Below are positions 22,541 through 35,109 of a DNA stretch of 64,000 nucleotides, in pieces. The notes under the pieces were generated by a model. That model did not search any database. It was not told the origin of the DNA and saw only the letters and a list, made by a program, of their open reading frames with translations. This stretch comes from Chlorocebus sabaeus (lineage: Eukaryota; Chordata; Mammalia; Primates; Cercopithecidae). The translations under genes and the position numbers were made by a program. The stretch lies in assembly GCF_047675955.1 (NCBI RefSeq), contig NC_132923.1, positions 89,277,137 through 89,341,136 on the forward strand, given 5' to 3'. The first letter of the stretch is position 1. Each line of letters starts with the position of its first letter.

Positions 22541-23389
22541 ATCTGGCCCTCTAAGCACCCACACTCCCTGGAGGACTCAAGGCACCTTTGGTGGTGAGTC
22601 GGCAAATGCGGCATCTGCCCCGCTCAGGGAACCTGCTGAGATGAGCTCACACGCTGGGCTACATTAACGCATGGCATGGCTAGCACAGGCAAGGCCAAAA
22701 CTGGGGACTCTGTCTGTTCTACCACCAGCGTCCTGAGGTGGAAGGGGTTAGTGTGGGCCCTAGTCACTGGGTCTTAGAATAACAGGATCTGCAGATCCGA
22801 GCATCCAACTGCCTGAGAGGTTTGGAGCAGAGAGCTCTAGAAACTTTAGACTCTCCCAGCCTCTCCACTTGGTATAAAGAATCCCAAATGATGAACTTGT
22901 CTCCATGCTTGGAAGTGCTGATTTGCTGAAGAGGTGGTAGTGGGACCTGGGAAGCCTGGACACCCACACAGATGCCTGAGCCTCCAGGAACCGGGAGAGC
23001 CCTTGGGACAGAATTAAGGCTCCCACCCTGGACAAGGAGTGCCTCTGGGCAAAGGTCTCTGCTCCAGAGTGCTGGGTGGAGTTACAAGGGGGATGTACTC
23101 CCCTTGTGGGTAGTCAGGGCCTCTCCGCTTCCTTTGCTCCCCTGTCCCAGGAAACTGCCCCAGGCCACTGCTCTGTGCTTCCGAGCCTGACTGTCTAGCC
23201 TGCCCCTCCCCCTTGAGTGGAGACCCATGTATTCAAATGCCTGCTAGACACCCTCTCCTTGATGTCTCAAGACTCTGAGACCCAGCAGGTCCCAACCAGG
23301 ACTCTTCATCACCCTGAAGTGGTTCCTCCTCAGTGTTCCCCATCTCAGAGAAAGCACCACCATCCACCAGGTGCCCCACCCTGAACCCA
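22541..23389. other. Single-copy-like sequence, no gene seen
   Basis: GC-moderate sequence; no repeat or gene recognised. Confidence 0.4.
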
Positions 23390-23700
23390 GGGACTCCTCC
23401 CTGACACCTCTCTTGCCCTCTCCTCCCACATCCAGTTTCCATAATCTAAAGCCCCGTCCATCCTTCCTTCCACCGATTCCTCAAATCCATTCACATCTTT
23501 CCAGCCTCACTACCATGCCCTCGTTCAGGTCTCACCATTTCATGTCTGCCTCACCGCAGCATGTACCGGAATGATGTCCAGACCCCCCACCTACCCATTC
23601 ATCCTCCACCCAGCAGCCAGGGCCATCTTCCTAAAACAAAGAACTTACCTGGGCTCTCTCTGCCCAAAACCCTTACATGAATTATTCATAGGAAATACTC
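23390..23700 (+). repeat. L2 (sense)
   Basis: CTCCCACATCCAGTTTCC, CCTCAAATCCATTCACATC, CAGCCAGGGCCATCTTCCTAAAAC, CTGCCCAAAACCCTTACATG: L2 3' region in sense, ~300 bp. Confidence 0.65.
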
Positions 23701-23871
23701 CCCACATAATCACTGGACTAGTCCAGAAGGGATAGGATATGCCGTGGTAACTAATATCTCAGAATTCTTAAGGCTTAAACTATCAATGTTTCTCACTCAT
23801 ACATAGCCATTAAGAGTTGATGGGGCTCACTCACTGGGCTGCTGGAGCAACTGCCACCTTGAAAGCTGTCA

Positions 23872-24300
<429 letters not shown>

Positions 24301-24439
24301 TCACATGCATCGGCTGGAACTGGTCACGTGGAACCATTCACCCACAAAGGAGCCAGGAAAACCACCCTCTCATGTGCTCAGAAGGGGAGAGCCAGAAAGA
24401 GTTGATAACACACTCCCTTCACACACTCCCTTCAGTGCC

Positions 24440-24795
24440 TTGAAAGTCCATTTTGTCTTACGGCTATGCCTTTTGAAAAGCTGTTCCCTCTGCCTGAAGC
24501 CCTCATCCTCACAAGTCACTTAGGTAACACTTGCCCTGAGAAGCTGGCTCTGGATCTCCCACTCTGCTGGGAGCCCCTCCTCCAGGCTCTCTCAGCTCCA
24601 CTCACACTCTATGAGAATTGGCTATTCATAGATATTTCCCCATATATTGTCTGCTTCTTCTTAGACTGGGAGTTCCATGAACACCAGGGCTTGAAAACTT
24701 TGTTTACTACCCTACCGATAGTGCCTGCTCAAATGCCCATAATGAAGAACACTCAGAATGTGTTGAATGAATAAATGAACGAATATATGAATGAC
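24440..24795 (+). repeat. L2 3' end (sense)
   Basis: GCTGTTCCCTCTGCCTGAAGCCC, GGGAGTTCCATGAACACCAGGGC and GTGTTGAATGAATAAATGAACG are the terminal L2 order, ending in its tetranucleotide tail. Confidence 0.8.
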
Positions 24796-25654
24796 AGAAA
24801 TAGATTAAGATCCAGTGGCAGAGCTATCAGGAGTGGCAGGGAGTCTAGAGGTTTGTGAATGAAGCCCTAGTCCATACTGGGTGAGCTCCAGAAAGTAGAT
24901 GCCATCGGCTGGCTAGTGGAGCAAAGGGGAAGGAGGTCTTTGATAGCGCTGCCATGAAGAAGGGGGATGACGACCTGCAGCTAACCCCCCAGCAGTCCAA
25001 AGTCAGTCACAGAGCCCCAGTCTAAAATCAGAGTCCTGCGCAGAGCTAGAGCCACAGCTGCCCCCCTGACTGTCCTGCACCCTCTCTTCAAACCTCTGGC
25101 CTCTTCCAGCCTCCTTCACCTACAGCTGGGGCAGCTAGAAGGCACAGTCCCTTCAGCACATTTTACTTATTGAAACTGGGTGCTCTCCAAGGGCAGAGAC
25201 TTGTGTCGCTCTGGCTCCCCCAGCAACTAGCACAGTCTCATTACCAAGATGTTGGCCCCTGACACCTTCCCCGTTCCACCCCACCCCACGCCGATGTGCC
25301 TAGGGGCAGACAGGGATGTGTACACTGAGTCTCAGGCTTCACCCCCAAGCTGCGTGAATCTCAGCCAAGGCTCTCTGGCATGTAAAGCCCTTGGACCAGC
25401 CTCAAGGGCCAGAGAAGATGTGGAGTCTGTTCAGTGTAAGTGACACCTGGAGCTCCAAGCTGAGAGCCCCACGGATGGTGTCCAGGCACTCAATGGGACC
25501 CACTGTGGACTGTGGTCAGAGCCAGGGGACTAGGATTTCCACAGTGATGATATTCATTCTCCCCTCCTCCCACTCACCCCACTTCTGCCCCCAACCATCT
25601 TATCAGTCACCAAGACTTGCCAGGGCCACCTCCTAAATGCTAGAATCTGGCCAC
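24796..25654. other. Single-copy-like sequence, L2-like pieces
   Basis: An L2-like sense phrase (GCTCTCCAAGGGCAGAGACTTGTG) lies near 25180-25205. No gene. Confidence 0.4.
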
Positions 25655-26000
25655 TCACCTGAATTATCATAGCAGCTAGAGTCATCTATCTAAAGCCCAA
25701 ACAAGCTTTGGTTATCTCCCTGCTTAAAACCTTCCATTCTGGAGTCAAGATGAAGGCCTGCAAGACTCTCAGTGTTTAGGCCTTGACTCACCTGCCCTCT
25801 CCCAGTTCGTGTCTTGCCACCTCTCCCCTCCCACTCCACATTCTAGCCACATGCACTTCTAAAAGTGCAACATTTCCTACACTTTCCAACTTTGAACATG
25901 CTGTCCCTTCTACCTGAAACTCCTCTCTCCTAGAAAATATTAATTCCCTTTAAGTCTTGGTTCAGTCTTCACTTCCTCTAGGAATGTCTGCTGGACTCCT
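25655..26000 (+). repeat. L2 3' region (sense)
   Basis: GCTTAAAACCTTCCATTCTGG, TTCTAGCCACATGCACTTC, CATGCTGTCCCTTCTACCTG, AAGTCTTGGTTCAGTCTTCACTTCCTC are L2 in order. Confidence 0.75.
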
Positions 26001-26014
26001 GCCCCGTAAGGAGT

Positions 26015-26470
26015 GAGATGCATCTATTCATTCAGTCAGTCAGTCGTTCACCAGTCTCTAGTACCTATTGACCTGGCCAAAAACATCTGTTGAAGAAGAC
26101 TGAAAGGTGAGGGAGGGGTAAACAGCTAAATCGATTTGGAACAGAACTGATAGGACAGATAAGAAGGATGGAGGAAGTGGCAGAAATCTCCGAATATTGA
26201 GTGATCTGAGAAGGCTACCTGGAAGAGGAGTGGTTGGAGTTGAGTCTGGAAGGATAAGAATGGCTTAGTTAAGTGGGTAGTCTGGGACTTGAGACAGGGC
26301 CCCACATGCCAAGCTTATGAGTTTGGATTTTATCCTGAGGTCAGTGGGGAAGTATCAGAGGATTTGAAGTAGGAGATGTTTATAATGAAGCCATGATTAA
26401 ATCTCCATGTTGGAAGGGTCTCCCTGGCTGTGATGTGTGTGTGGAGACCAGTCAAGAGGCTCCGGCAGAC
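26015..26470 (-). repeat. L2 3' region (antisense)
   Basis: TATTCATTCAGTCAG start, GAAGGCTACCTGGAAGAGGAG, GAGTTTGGATTTTATCCTGAGG and CTCCCTGGCTGTGATG match antisense L2. It faces the sense L2 at 25655, so the two are tail to tail. Confidence 0.75.
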
Positions 26471-27329
26471 TCTGTAAGAGAGATACTGACAACCTGTACT
26501 CAGGAGAGGGAGTGGAGATGCAGCCGTGGATCTGAGACCTGCTTCAGAGGCAGCGTGGATGGTACTTCGTGACTGACTGGATGCTGGAGGGAGAATGAGG
26601 ATAAGAGTGGCTCTGGGTTTTCCCACCTGGGACTCTTACACCACTAACAAGGACTGGATTTTCTCTGGACACACTATACATGCAAGCTTCGGGTGGAGAA
26701 TAGGGGTAAAGGTGACCATAAGCAGTCACTTCTGAGCACTTAGCAAGGGCCAGAGCACATGTTAGGTGTGCGGTTGAGATGAGTTGACTTAAATTGACGT
26801 GATTTGTCTCCTTTTCCAATAGAGAGTGTCCCACCGTGATGGCCCACCTCACCTGAGGATCAGGATGGGCCTGGAAGCTCTGCTGGGAGGGGGACCAGCC
26901 TAGGAGAAGGCCTGGAGATGGGCACGCCCGTAGCACACAGGAGCAGGCCAGTCCCGTCCAGAGACAAAGAGTGGACAGCTGCCCTCTCAAGGACCCAGGC
27001 TTCATTCTGGGATGGAATATTGGGTGTGCTCCTAGTTTGCCTGCCAAGAAAAAGGGTCTGGTGGTCCTCACAGACAGACAGGAGGAAGGGCATGAGTGGT
27101 GCCCCTGGTAACCCAAAGCCAGACAATTACCCACAAGGAAGTCAGATAAGAACAGGGCATGCGGCAGCCAGAGGCAGCCCACTCCAGCCAGCCCAAACCC
27201 CAGGTTCAAGGTCTGGCAGATAGTTGGTTCTCAATCAGTATCTCAGATCAAACGGTCCTGCCTCTGCACTCTCAGCCCAAACTCCCAGCATCCAGGATGA
27301 CGAGAAGCAGAGATCCTCTCTGGTGCAGT
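26471..27329. other. Single-copy-like sequence with a long antisense ORF
   Basis: A 221-codon minus-strand frame (26544-27209) is the longest outside L1. It is rich in Ser, Leu, Pro and Cys, lacks a domain I know and is near the length expected by chance in GC-rich DNA. I do not call it a gene. Confidence 0.35.
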
Positions 27330-27895
27330 CCTTTACTGCTCCCCCTCGCACCTCCCACCCTCCGCCCCATGCAGGTGAGCCAGCCACAATTCCCTGAGCC
27401 CGCCACACTTCCTCCTTCCTCCTGGCTTGTGTTCATGGTACTCCCTCTGAGAGGAACATGGCTGTCCTCCCCTACCCCTTATTCAGCTTAGATCTCTCCT
27501 CCTCCAGGAAGCTCTCTGAGATGCCCCCAGGATGCAGTCATCACTGGGCTCTTGCAGACCCCAGCTCCAGCTCCCCTGAATCCCTGCAGGTGACCCTCTG
27601 ACAACAGCTGGCTTATTCATTACTGACCCAGGTACCTCACCCACTGAGCCTGGGCTTCATATGCCATGTTGCCTCCCTCCCTGGGCCACCTCAGTGCTCC
27701 TCCTTCACCCGGAAGGTGTCCTCTTCTCACATATTCCTTCTTCCCAGCTCAGGACAAAGGTCACTTCCTCAGAGGTCGTCCTGGACCCCACACTGTGCCG
27801 GGGTGCCCTGCACTCAGCTCCCTCAGCCCCTTGCCCCCCTCTTTGCCACTGCAATCATACTTTTGTATCCTTCCTGTTTCAGTGAGTGGCAGTGA
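27330..27895 (+). repeat. L2 fragments (sense)
   Basis: CTCCTCCAGGAAGCTCTCTGAGATGCCC and AGGTCACTTCCTCAGAGGTCGTCCTGGACC are two sense L2 pieces, possibly from separate copies. Confidence 0.55.
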
Positions 27896-28095
27896 GGCAC
27901 AGCAGTTAAGGGGGTGGACTCGGGGCCAGACTGCCGGGCTCACCTCTCAGTTCTGCCATCCATGAGCTCTGTGTCCTTAGGACCATCCCGCAACCTCCCC
28001 ACACCTCAGTTTCCTCACCAGTAAAATGGGGATAACACAATTCCCTACTCCAGAGGGCTGTGTGAAGTTTACATTGATAATGGACATGAAGCCCT
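27895..28095 (+). repeat. MIR (sense)
   Basis: CAGTTAAGGGGGTGGACTCGGGG, CTCAGTTCTGCCATCC, ACCTCAGTTTCCTCACC AGTAAAATGGGGATAAC is a clear MIR. Confidence 0.85.
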
Positions 28096-28109
28096 GTGGT
28101 AGCCACTGT

Positions 28110-28425
28110 TCACAGCTATACTCATCCACCCCTAGAACTGATGTCCCCACTGCCTTTGCAGTCAAATGGTGGCCGTGTGACTAGCTTTGGCCAATGATTT
28201 GAGTTATATGTGCCACATCCAGGGGGAGCTTAAAAGACATTTGCCATGCCCCCTTGTTCTGTCTCTGCCTCAACCTTGGTCTCTAACTGAGATGTGCCAA
28301 GCACTTCCTGCTAACCCACTGTGTACATGCCATCAACCAGAAATAAGGCCTTGTTATTTTAAGCCACCAAGATGTGGGTGGCATTTGTTTCTACAGCAAA
28401 CCTGTCCTAGCCTGACTGGTGCAAG
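28110..28425 (+). mobile_element. MLT1-like LTR (ERVL-MaLR), diverged
   Basis: GTGTGACTAGCTTTGGCCAATG, GCTTAAAAGACATTTGCC and the end region AAGGCCTTGTTATTTTAAGCC with CCTAGCCTGACTGGTGCA follow an old MLT1-like LTR. Confidence 0.55.
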
Positions 28426-28439
28426 CATTTAGAATAGGG

Positions 28440-28625
28440 CCTGACAGAAAGTAGACACTTTCTGCCAGGTAAGGGTTATCCATTATTATTGTACTTCTGT
28501 GTCTGCTTGCCAGACCCTGAAAGCAAGGCCCAGCTCAGCTCATTCACTGTGATAGCCTCAGCCCTGGAACAGTGCCCAGCACATAATAGTTGCTCAATAA
28601 AATACTTGCTGACTGACTGACCTAT
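28440..28625 (+). repeat. L2 3' end (sense)
   Basis: TGCCAGACCCTGAAAGCAAGGCCC, AACAGTGCCCAGCACATAATAGTTGCTCAATAAAATAC with a CTGACTGAC tail. Confidence 0.75.
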
Positions 28626-29439
28626 GGTCAGACAGGGGCCCTGCTGAGCACATACACCTCACCCATTTGGCCAGGCCTGCACCTGTGGATGACACAGACC
28701 CAGGACTGCCCCTCTTTACTCCCATAAATCCCAATAGCCTAGTTTCTTGTGAACAGCCACCAAAGTTCCTCCATCCTAGCAACGCCTGTCAGTTGTGATG
28801 GAACAATCTGGTCTTGCCAAGGTTGTGGTCTGCCATGGCTCCCTCATGGACATTCCTCCTGGGCTGGCACAGCAGGCGGCCTTTCGCCTGGCAGTCAGTT
28901 GCCAAGCAGTTCCAGGTGGTTTCATTCTACCCTGCACACTTAAAACACTCTCAGTGACTGAGACGATTCTTGGTCCTGATAAAAGGCATATGGAGATATC
29001 TTGTTCAATCTCCTTGCAGCATCTCAGGTGGCATCACTCCCAGATTGCACACCTCTGTTGACGGGTACCTCACTAGCTGAAGGGCTTTAGCTCTGCCGTG
29101 GAGTAGTCCTGATTGCTAAGCTCTTCCCCATGTAGGACTGGCACCTGCCTGCCGGTAACCTACCTTACCCCAGCCTCCAGGGAGAATGTGCCCCACACAG
29201 ATCGTAGCTACTTCATCTGGCCTGTGACAATTCTACAAGGTGAGGAGACCATACTCTCCACCCACACTCACCTCCCCTCATTTTCTTCTCTAAAACATTC
29301 TCAGTTTCCTCCTTTCTCTGGATTTTTTTCTTATCATTGAGATTTTTATAAAAAACTTTTAGAATCTCCCATTTGTGGGATTTTTGTCACCATTTATCAT
29401 TAGTCCAGTCCATATTTTGACCTCAAAATATGCAGAGCA
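28626..29439. other. Single-copy-like sequence, no gene seen
   Basis: No repeat family recognised between the L2 and the MIR at 29440. Confidence 0.4.
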
Positions 29440-29570
29440 GAATGGTAGGTGACTCTGAGAGCTGACAGGCCTGATTTTACTGGGGAGGAAACTGGGGCAC
29501 AGAGAAGCAAGTGACTTAGCCAAGATCACACAAGGAGTCAGTGGCAGAGAAAGGACAGGAGCCCAGGGCT
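29440..29570 (-). repeat. MIR (antisense)
   Basis: TTTTACTGGGGAGGAAACTGGGGCACAGAGAAGC, GTGACTTAGCCAAGATCACAC is the antisense MIR core. Confidence 0.75.
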
Positions 29571-30175
29571 GGAGGGGAAATTACCAGCTGCAGAAAAGCA
29601 TGATGGAAAGAAATCAGAGGCAGCAATAATGTGCTCAAATTACTGGAATTCTTGGCATTTCTAAGAGCCCTCAGTCATCCCATCCAGGGGAAATGAAGGC
29701 AGAGAGGTGAGGCAGGGAGGGAAGCTCCAGAGTTCAGGGCCGGCCCTTCATGTGGCCACTGCCCAGTGGGTGGGGGGATGAGAAGACAAAGCCACAATAC
29801 AATGATGCCTCCCCTGGTATATTTCTGTGCCAGAAATAGCCACCATTAACTTAAATACAGCCATGGAGGGTTCTTGGTGCAATATATCAATGCCTGTTCC
29901 TTTAGGGAAAGATGTAAAAGGCCTCAAAAAATGTCTCCAGGAGAATTTCCACTCATGGTACCCTCAGCTGGCATTCAAGCTACAGCCCTGATATTAATTT
30001 TGTGTGATCCTAGGTTAATTCCCTCACTTCCTAGGACCTCTGTTTCCCTCATTTTCTCACAATGAGAAAGCTGCACTTAGTAATCTCTAGAAGCCCTCCT
30101 GGCCGTATCAACCACTCACATCTAAATATGAATCAGTACCTCAGATTAGCTCTGGCAATGAATAAATCTCCAAAT
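29571..30175. other. Single-copy-like sequence, no gene seen
   Basis: No gene; a MIR-like piece (GTTAATTCCCTCACTTCC, CTGTTTCCCTCATTTTCTC) occurs at 30012-30060. Confidence 0.4.
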
Positions 30176-30560
30176 GGATCAGTCATGGGTCTTAGTTGCA
30201 AGTAACAGAAATCAACTCTGGCTAACTTAAAGAAGAAGGAGTAAGAGAAAAGGAAGGAAGAGGAGGTGGAGGGAGGAAAACAGGGATGAGGAGAAGGACG
30301 AGGAGGATGGCAACAAACATGAGGGAGATGAGGAAGGCAAGGAAGAAGAAGAGGGGAGGCAGAGGAGGAAAAGAAGAGTAGAAGGATTTACTAGGATGCT
30401 TTTGGATGGTCCACAGGATTAAAGGGAATCCTGAATGAAGAACCAGGCTCAGAAAACAGGCAGGAACCAGGGAAAAGTATTACAGCCAGGGTCGTTCCCC
30501 AGAAACATCCAGGTTCAGGCAACCTGTCTGCTCCTGCTGGGATCAATTTTAATCATCTCT
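30176..30560 (+). repeat. Old unclassified repeat split by a purine-rich tract
   Basis: GTTGCAAGTAACAGAAATCAACTCTGGCTAAC and, after the tract, AACCAGGCTCAGAAAACAGGCAGGAACCAGG look like two parts of one old interspersed repeat I cannot name with certainty. Confidence 0.4.
30225..30388 (+). repeat. Purine-rich (GGA/GAA)n tract
   Basis: About 160 bases almost wholly A and G, with short breaks such as GGATGGCAACAAACATG. Low-complexity DNA of the kind that may adopt triplex structure. Confidence 0.9.
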
Positions 30561-30734
30561 GCTTCTTTGCATCACTAGCTTCAGCTTTAGTGCCCTAGGT
30601 GGAAGCATCCAGCTGGAAAAGCCAGGGGTCAGAGGGAGTGTGTGCACCTGGGCTTTTTGGCTTCCTCTACTTAATTCCACATTAAGCACAGTGGGCAATA
30701 CCACATCAGCAGAAAGGTTTGGGCCTAGAAGTCT

Positions 30735-30965
30735 CCACTGAGTGCCTGTTAGGTACCACTTGAGATGTGGCAGGCAGGCAATGCATGTGACCTTCTCAGT
30801 CCACGTGCCTCGCCATCTCAGCCCATCTGCACCACAGGCTTGGGGGGCAGGTACTGCTATGGTCCCATTTAATAGATGAAGTACTGAGGTTCACGGAGGG
30901 ACTCTCTGTACAATTAGGCAGAGAGTGTAGAATCAGGCCTATCTGAGACCAAGCCTGGCCATTTG
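30735..30965 (-). repeat. MIR (antisense)
   Basis: GTTAGGTACCACTTGAGATG, GGCAGGTACTGCTATGGTCCCATTTAATAGATGAAGTACTGAGG: antisense MIR, long but diverged. Confidence 0.65.
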
Positions 30966-30995
30966 CACTGGCACCTGCTGCCTGAGGGTCAAGTA

Positions 30996-31600
<605 letters not shown>

Positions 31601-31609
31601 GTGCATGGC

Positions 31610-31805
31610 TGCACCTTATGTATCTTAATTCCTATAACCTTCACCATAGCCCCAGGAGATGTCTGCTACGACTATCCCCATTTTACAGATGAAGAAACAG
31701 AGGCACAGAGGGGTTGAGTAGCTGGTAAATGGCAGAGCCGGGATTTGAACCCAGGTAGTCTGGCATTACCATCTGTGCTCTTAACTTCCACAGTGCACTG
31801 CCTCT
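31610..31805 (-). repeat. MIR (antisense)
   Basis: CTATCCCCATTTTACAGATGAAGAAACAGAGGCACAGAG, GGGATTTGAACCCAGG is close to the MIR consensus. Confidence 0.9.
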
Positions 31806-32124
31806 GAAGACAAAAAACATCTCTACCATTCACTGTCTCCCTGTTGTCTCTCTCTGGCTCTGGGAAGCTGCCAGAGGCCCAGAGGCAGATTTGGGTGGAG
31901 CCCCACTGAACCCCTGAGGCCAGGTCTTGACTCCATGTGAAGGTCAATGTGTTTTTAGCAAAACCACACCTTCTCTGGGCCTGGGATATGCCTCTGCAAA
32001 AGAAAAAAGCAGAAAGCAAGGTGAACTCATGGGGTAATGAGCTCTCTTCCTGGGGGCAATCAAATAATACTATCTTGCGTAGTGATTTCTACTAATTCCT
32101 TTTCTATTGCACCCCGGCCCGTTC
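31806..32124. other. Single-copy-like sequence, no gene seen
   Basis: No recognised repeat. Confidence 0.4.
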
Positions 32125-32220
32125 CCTAGACTGTGAAACCCTCAGAGCAGGGACTCTGATTCCTGTCTTCATCCCAAGTGCCTAGTGAAGAACTTGACAC
32201 AGTGGCTGGATGGAGTAAAG
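32125..32220 (+). repeat. L2 3' end (sense)
   Basis: GACTGTGAAACCCTCAGAGCAGGGACTCTGATTCCTGTCTTCATCCC follows the L2 terminal region. Confidence 0.65.
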
Positions 32221-32599
32221 GGCAGGGAAAGGGAGGAAGACAGGGAGGGACAGGATGGTGAGATGTCGAAGAAGGAAGAGACTTGTCCATGCCCAAGCTA
32301 GAATTTTCCCACCAGCACCGAGTGGGATGTGTGGTGGCCATCCTTACAGATGGTCATTTCCCATCTGGCCATTTAGTTCTCTGTCATCAGAGCCACTTCC
32401 TTCTTTGTCCTATCCTATGCCCAAAGATGGGAACACTATTTCCAACCATGCCATAACTCCACAAGCCATCTCCCCCTGGAAGCCCTCTAAGCTCTCTATG
32501 CTACTTCTCCCCTGGGCTTTGCTGTGGTCCAGCCTTGTTTCCATGACAGGTTGAGACTGGGGTGGTCCTCAGACAGTGTCTCCTCTCCAAGGCCTGAAA

Positions 32600-32800
32600 T
32601 AGTGGAAAGTAGAGGTTAGGGCCAGACACCTCTGGATTCTAACTGTGGCTTTGCCAGATGTCATTCTGTCACTTGGGGCAACTCAAGTTCCTGTGTAAGC
32701 CTCAGTGTTCTCATCTGTCAAATGGGAGCAATAAAGATACCACTTCACATGCTGGTGATGAAGAAAATGACAGAACAGGTGAAAAGTTTTGGGGAGCTGC
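32600..32800 (+). repeat. MIR (sense)
   Basis: TCTGGATTCTAACTGTGGCTTTGCC, CCTCAGTGTTCTCATCTGTCAAATGGGAGCAATAAAG. Confidence 0.8.
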
Positions 32801-32984
32801 AGGAGCGCTGGATTTATGTGACCCCTCAGCAGCTCTAAGAGACAGGCGCTGCTTGCTGTCCTACCTTAAGAAAGAAATGAACGCACTGAGCTGCTCCAAA
32901 TTACACAGTTAGTAGCAAAGGTAGAATTCACAGCCAGTGCCACATGGCTTGAAATCTTTAGCTTTGGTATGCAGAGAATATAAT

Positions 32985-33235
32985 GAAAGTAAGATAATAA
33001 CAGAGCTAACTTTTAGTGAGTGTTGGCCACATCCCGGCACTGTGCTAAGGGATGACATAGATTCATTCCATCCTTATAATAATACCATGGTGAAGCTTCA
33101 GAAGCTGAGGCTCAGAGAGAAACCCCAAGGCCTATCACTGGAGAATGGTAGAACCAAGATCTGAATTGAGGCAGCCTAACTCTAGCATCTGAGTTCTTAA
33201 CCACTATAGCTGATGGCACTGTGTTATGAACCAAG
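32985..33235 (-). repeat. MIR (antisense)
   Basis: CTTTTAGTGAGTGTTGGCC, GGCACTGTGCTAAGG, GAAGCTGAGGCTCAGAGAG and CATCTGAGTTCTTAACCACTATA give a nearly full antisense MIR. Confidence 0.8.
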
Positions 33236-33324
33236 AGCTGAGAAGCCCCTGCCCTCTGCCTCTGAGCAGGTTCAAATCCCCCCAGCCCCTCACTCATTCC
33301 CCCACAGGCCCCTCTTTTCTGGCC

Positions 33325-33800
33325 CTACCTCTCGAAGCCTTTCTCAAACCGCTTACACCACACTCACCCCTCCGCCCACTCCAGTCTGGCTCTTACCGAT
33401 CAGCTGCCAGGAGGCACTCTCACCAAGGCTGCTGGAGACCTTGTGCTAAATGGACACTTTTCGGTCCTCATCTTGCCTGAGCTTCTGCTGAATTTGAAAC
33501 TGTTGGTTACTCTCTTTTTCTTGAAATTCTCTCTTCTCTTGGTTTCTGGGACAGTGCTCACTCCAGTTCTCCCACTGTCCTCTTCACAGGCCACTTCCTT
33601 TTCTGTTTTCTCTGCTTGTTATTCTTTGAATACATGCCTTTTCTGCATATTCAGTTCCCCAAGGTTCTGTCCTTGGCTCTGACCACACGCCTGATGGGGT
33701 TCATGGTCAGAGCCAATGCCTCCAACACCCTGTGTCCTCACCACTGTGCCCCTTTGCCTTCTGGTGCCTGCTCTTGGGCAAGTGGTTACTGCTGTCTGAA
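33325..33800 (+). repeat. L2 internal region, reverse-transcriptase part (sense)
   Basis: The order CTCCAGTCTGGCTCTTACC, CTCACCAAGGCTGCTGG, TAAATGGACACTTTTCGGTCCTCATCTTGCC matches the L2 ORF2 segment just before and in reverse-transcriptase motif A. In the + frame at 33443 the text FSVLILPELLLNLK sits where motif A is expected, but its acidic residues are lost. Downstream CCAAGGTTCTGTCCTTGG is also L2. A dead coding fragment, unusual because most L2 copies keep only 3' ends. Confidence 0.7.
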
Positions 33801-34419
33801 CTCAGCCTTTCCATCACACCAAACTGACCCCTTCTCCCCTACGGGGTTGTGAGAACTGAGGAGCACCCAGGACAGAGGTGCTGGGACCTCGGCGCTGCCG
33901 CCCTCTCCACATGTGCTCCCCCTTGGTAGATGGAGTTAGGGTGCAGCAGCCCCCTTTCTTCCTGCCCTCTCCTCTCTGCTAGTGCCATTGATAGCTCAGA
34001 CACAGAGCTGATGCCCTGGACCATCCAGTCTTTGGCCCCTGCATTTGAAAGGGGCCCCTGCTGAGTGTGTGTATGTTGGGGGGTGGTGTCTTGCTATTCT
34101 CTTCTTCTTTATATTTCAGCTGAGAGCCCCCACCATGGAGTTGTGGGTTGGGGTGAGACACTCCAAGGCATGACTGCAGTCTCCCCCTCCACCTGTGGTC
34201 CTGAAGTTCTCTGCCCTTCATGAAGGCCACTTGCACCATCAAGCTAAGTGGACATTTTCCTGGTAGCAGAGGGGGGCAAAGGGGCAGGGCCTTTTGGGTG
34301 GGTCTCAAAGGGCCTCTGGCTTTCTCCCCTTCCCCTTCTCATCCTGGAGAGCCCATCCCACACCACTGCCATTCAGGGGGAAATTATACCAGGTTCTAAT
34401 GGGGGCTGAAGGAAAGCGT
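33801..34419. other. Single-copy-like sequence, no gene seen
   Basis: GC-rich; open frames below 115 codons without domains. Confidence 0.4.
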
Positions 34420-34960
34420 CCCCTCTATTCATCCCAGGGGCTGAGCGGCCTCTCGAGCACCCATTGTGCCCAGCCTGCCGCCTCCGCCTCAATTGCGATC
34501 AGGTGGTCTGGTGTGGCCCCCCTCCCTCTGGCCCAGGACAGGAATGGGCTCAGGCAATGGGCCGGCCCACAGAGTTCTCCGTCCACCCTCTCAAGGGGCT
34601 TTTGTTGAATAAAATAGCACCCGCCACTCGGCCACTTTAAACCAAGGCCAGGCACTTGAATGTGAAAACGGGGCCCAGGCACTGGGAGCACAGGGACAAT
34701 GGCCACCCTCAATTAGCTCACTGAGGTGCCCCAAATGGACTTGAGGAGGGGCCGCGGCCACGGCCCATTCATGCATATTTATCACAAGCTGCTGCACATC
34801 AGTTTGCACCGTTCCCATGACAGCCCCAGGGGAGGACAGAGGGGTGGGCTCGGGGCCCTGCAGAGGCTGTGGTTCAGGGACACTCTGGGGCTCACCCCAG
34901 CATATTGGAAAATTCCCCCCAATCCCATGCCCCCTTGCCTTTACTTGGCCCTGAGACTCA
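34420..34960. promoter_or_regulatory. Candidate regulatory block (GC-rich, repeat-free)
   Basis: Repeat-free sequence with GC-rich text (GGGGCCGCGGCCACGG at 34749-34764) directly beside an AT motif ATGCATATTTATCACAAG (from 34771) that resembles an octamer/POU or MEF2-like site, plus CACTTTAAACC and TGAATAAAATAGC. I infer a possible conserved enhancer. Not a promoter by any direct sign. Confidence 0.3.
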
Positions 34961-35109
34961 TGCCCCGCATAGACTAGAAATCCTAGAGTACCAGAAGCAA
35001 GGGACCTTGCAGTGTGCTGGGTACATCCACTCGACAGGTGGAGATGCCGCTGCCCAAAGCAGAGGCAAATGAGCTTTTCCTCATTTTTGATTTCTATCTC
35101 AAATGGGAG

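Noticed and set aside
26544..27209. 221-codon minus frame as a gene
   Set aside because: Low-complexity composition, no domain, flanked by dead L2; length fits chance in GC-rich DNA. Kept only as an observation.
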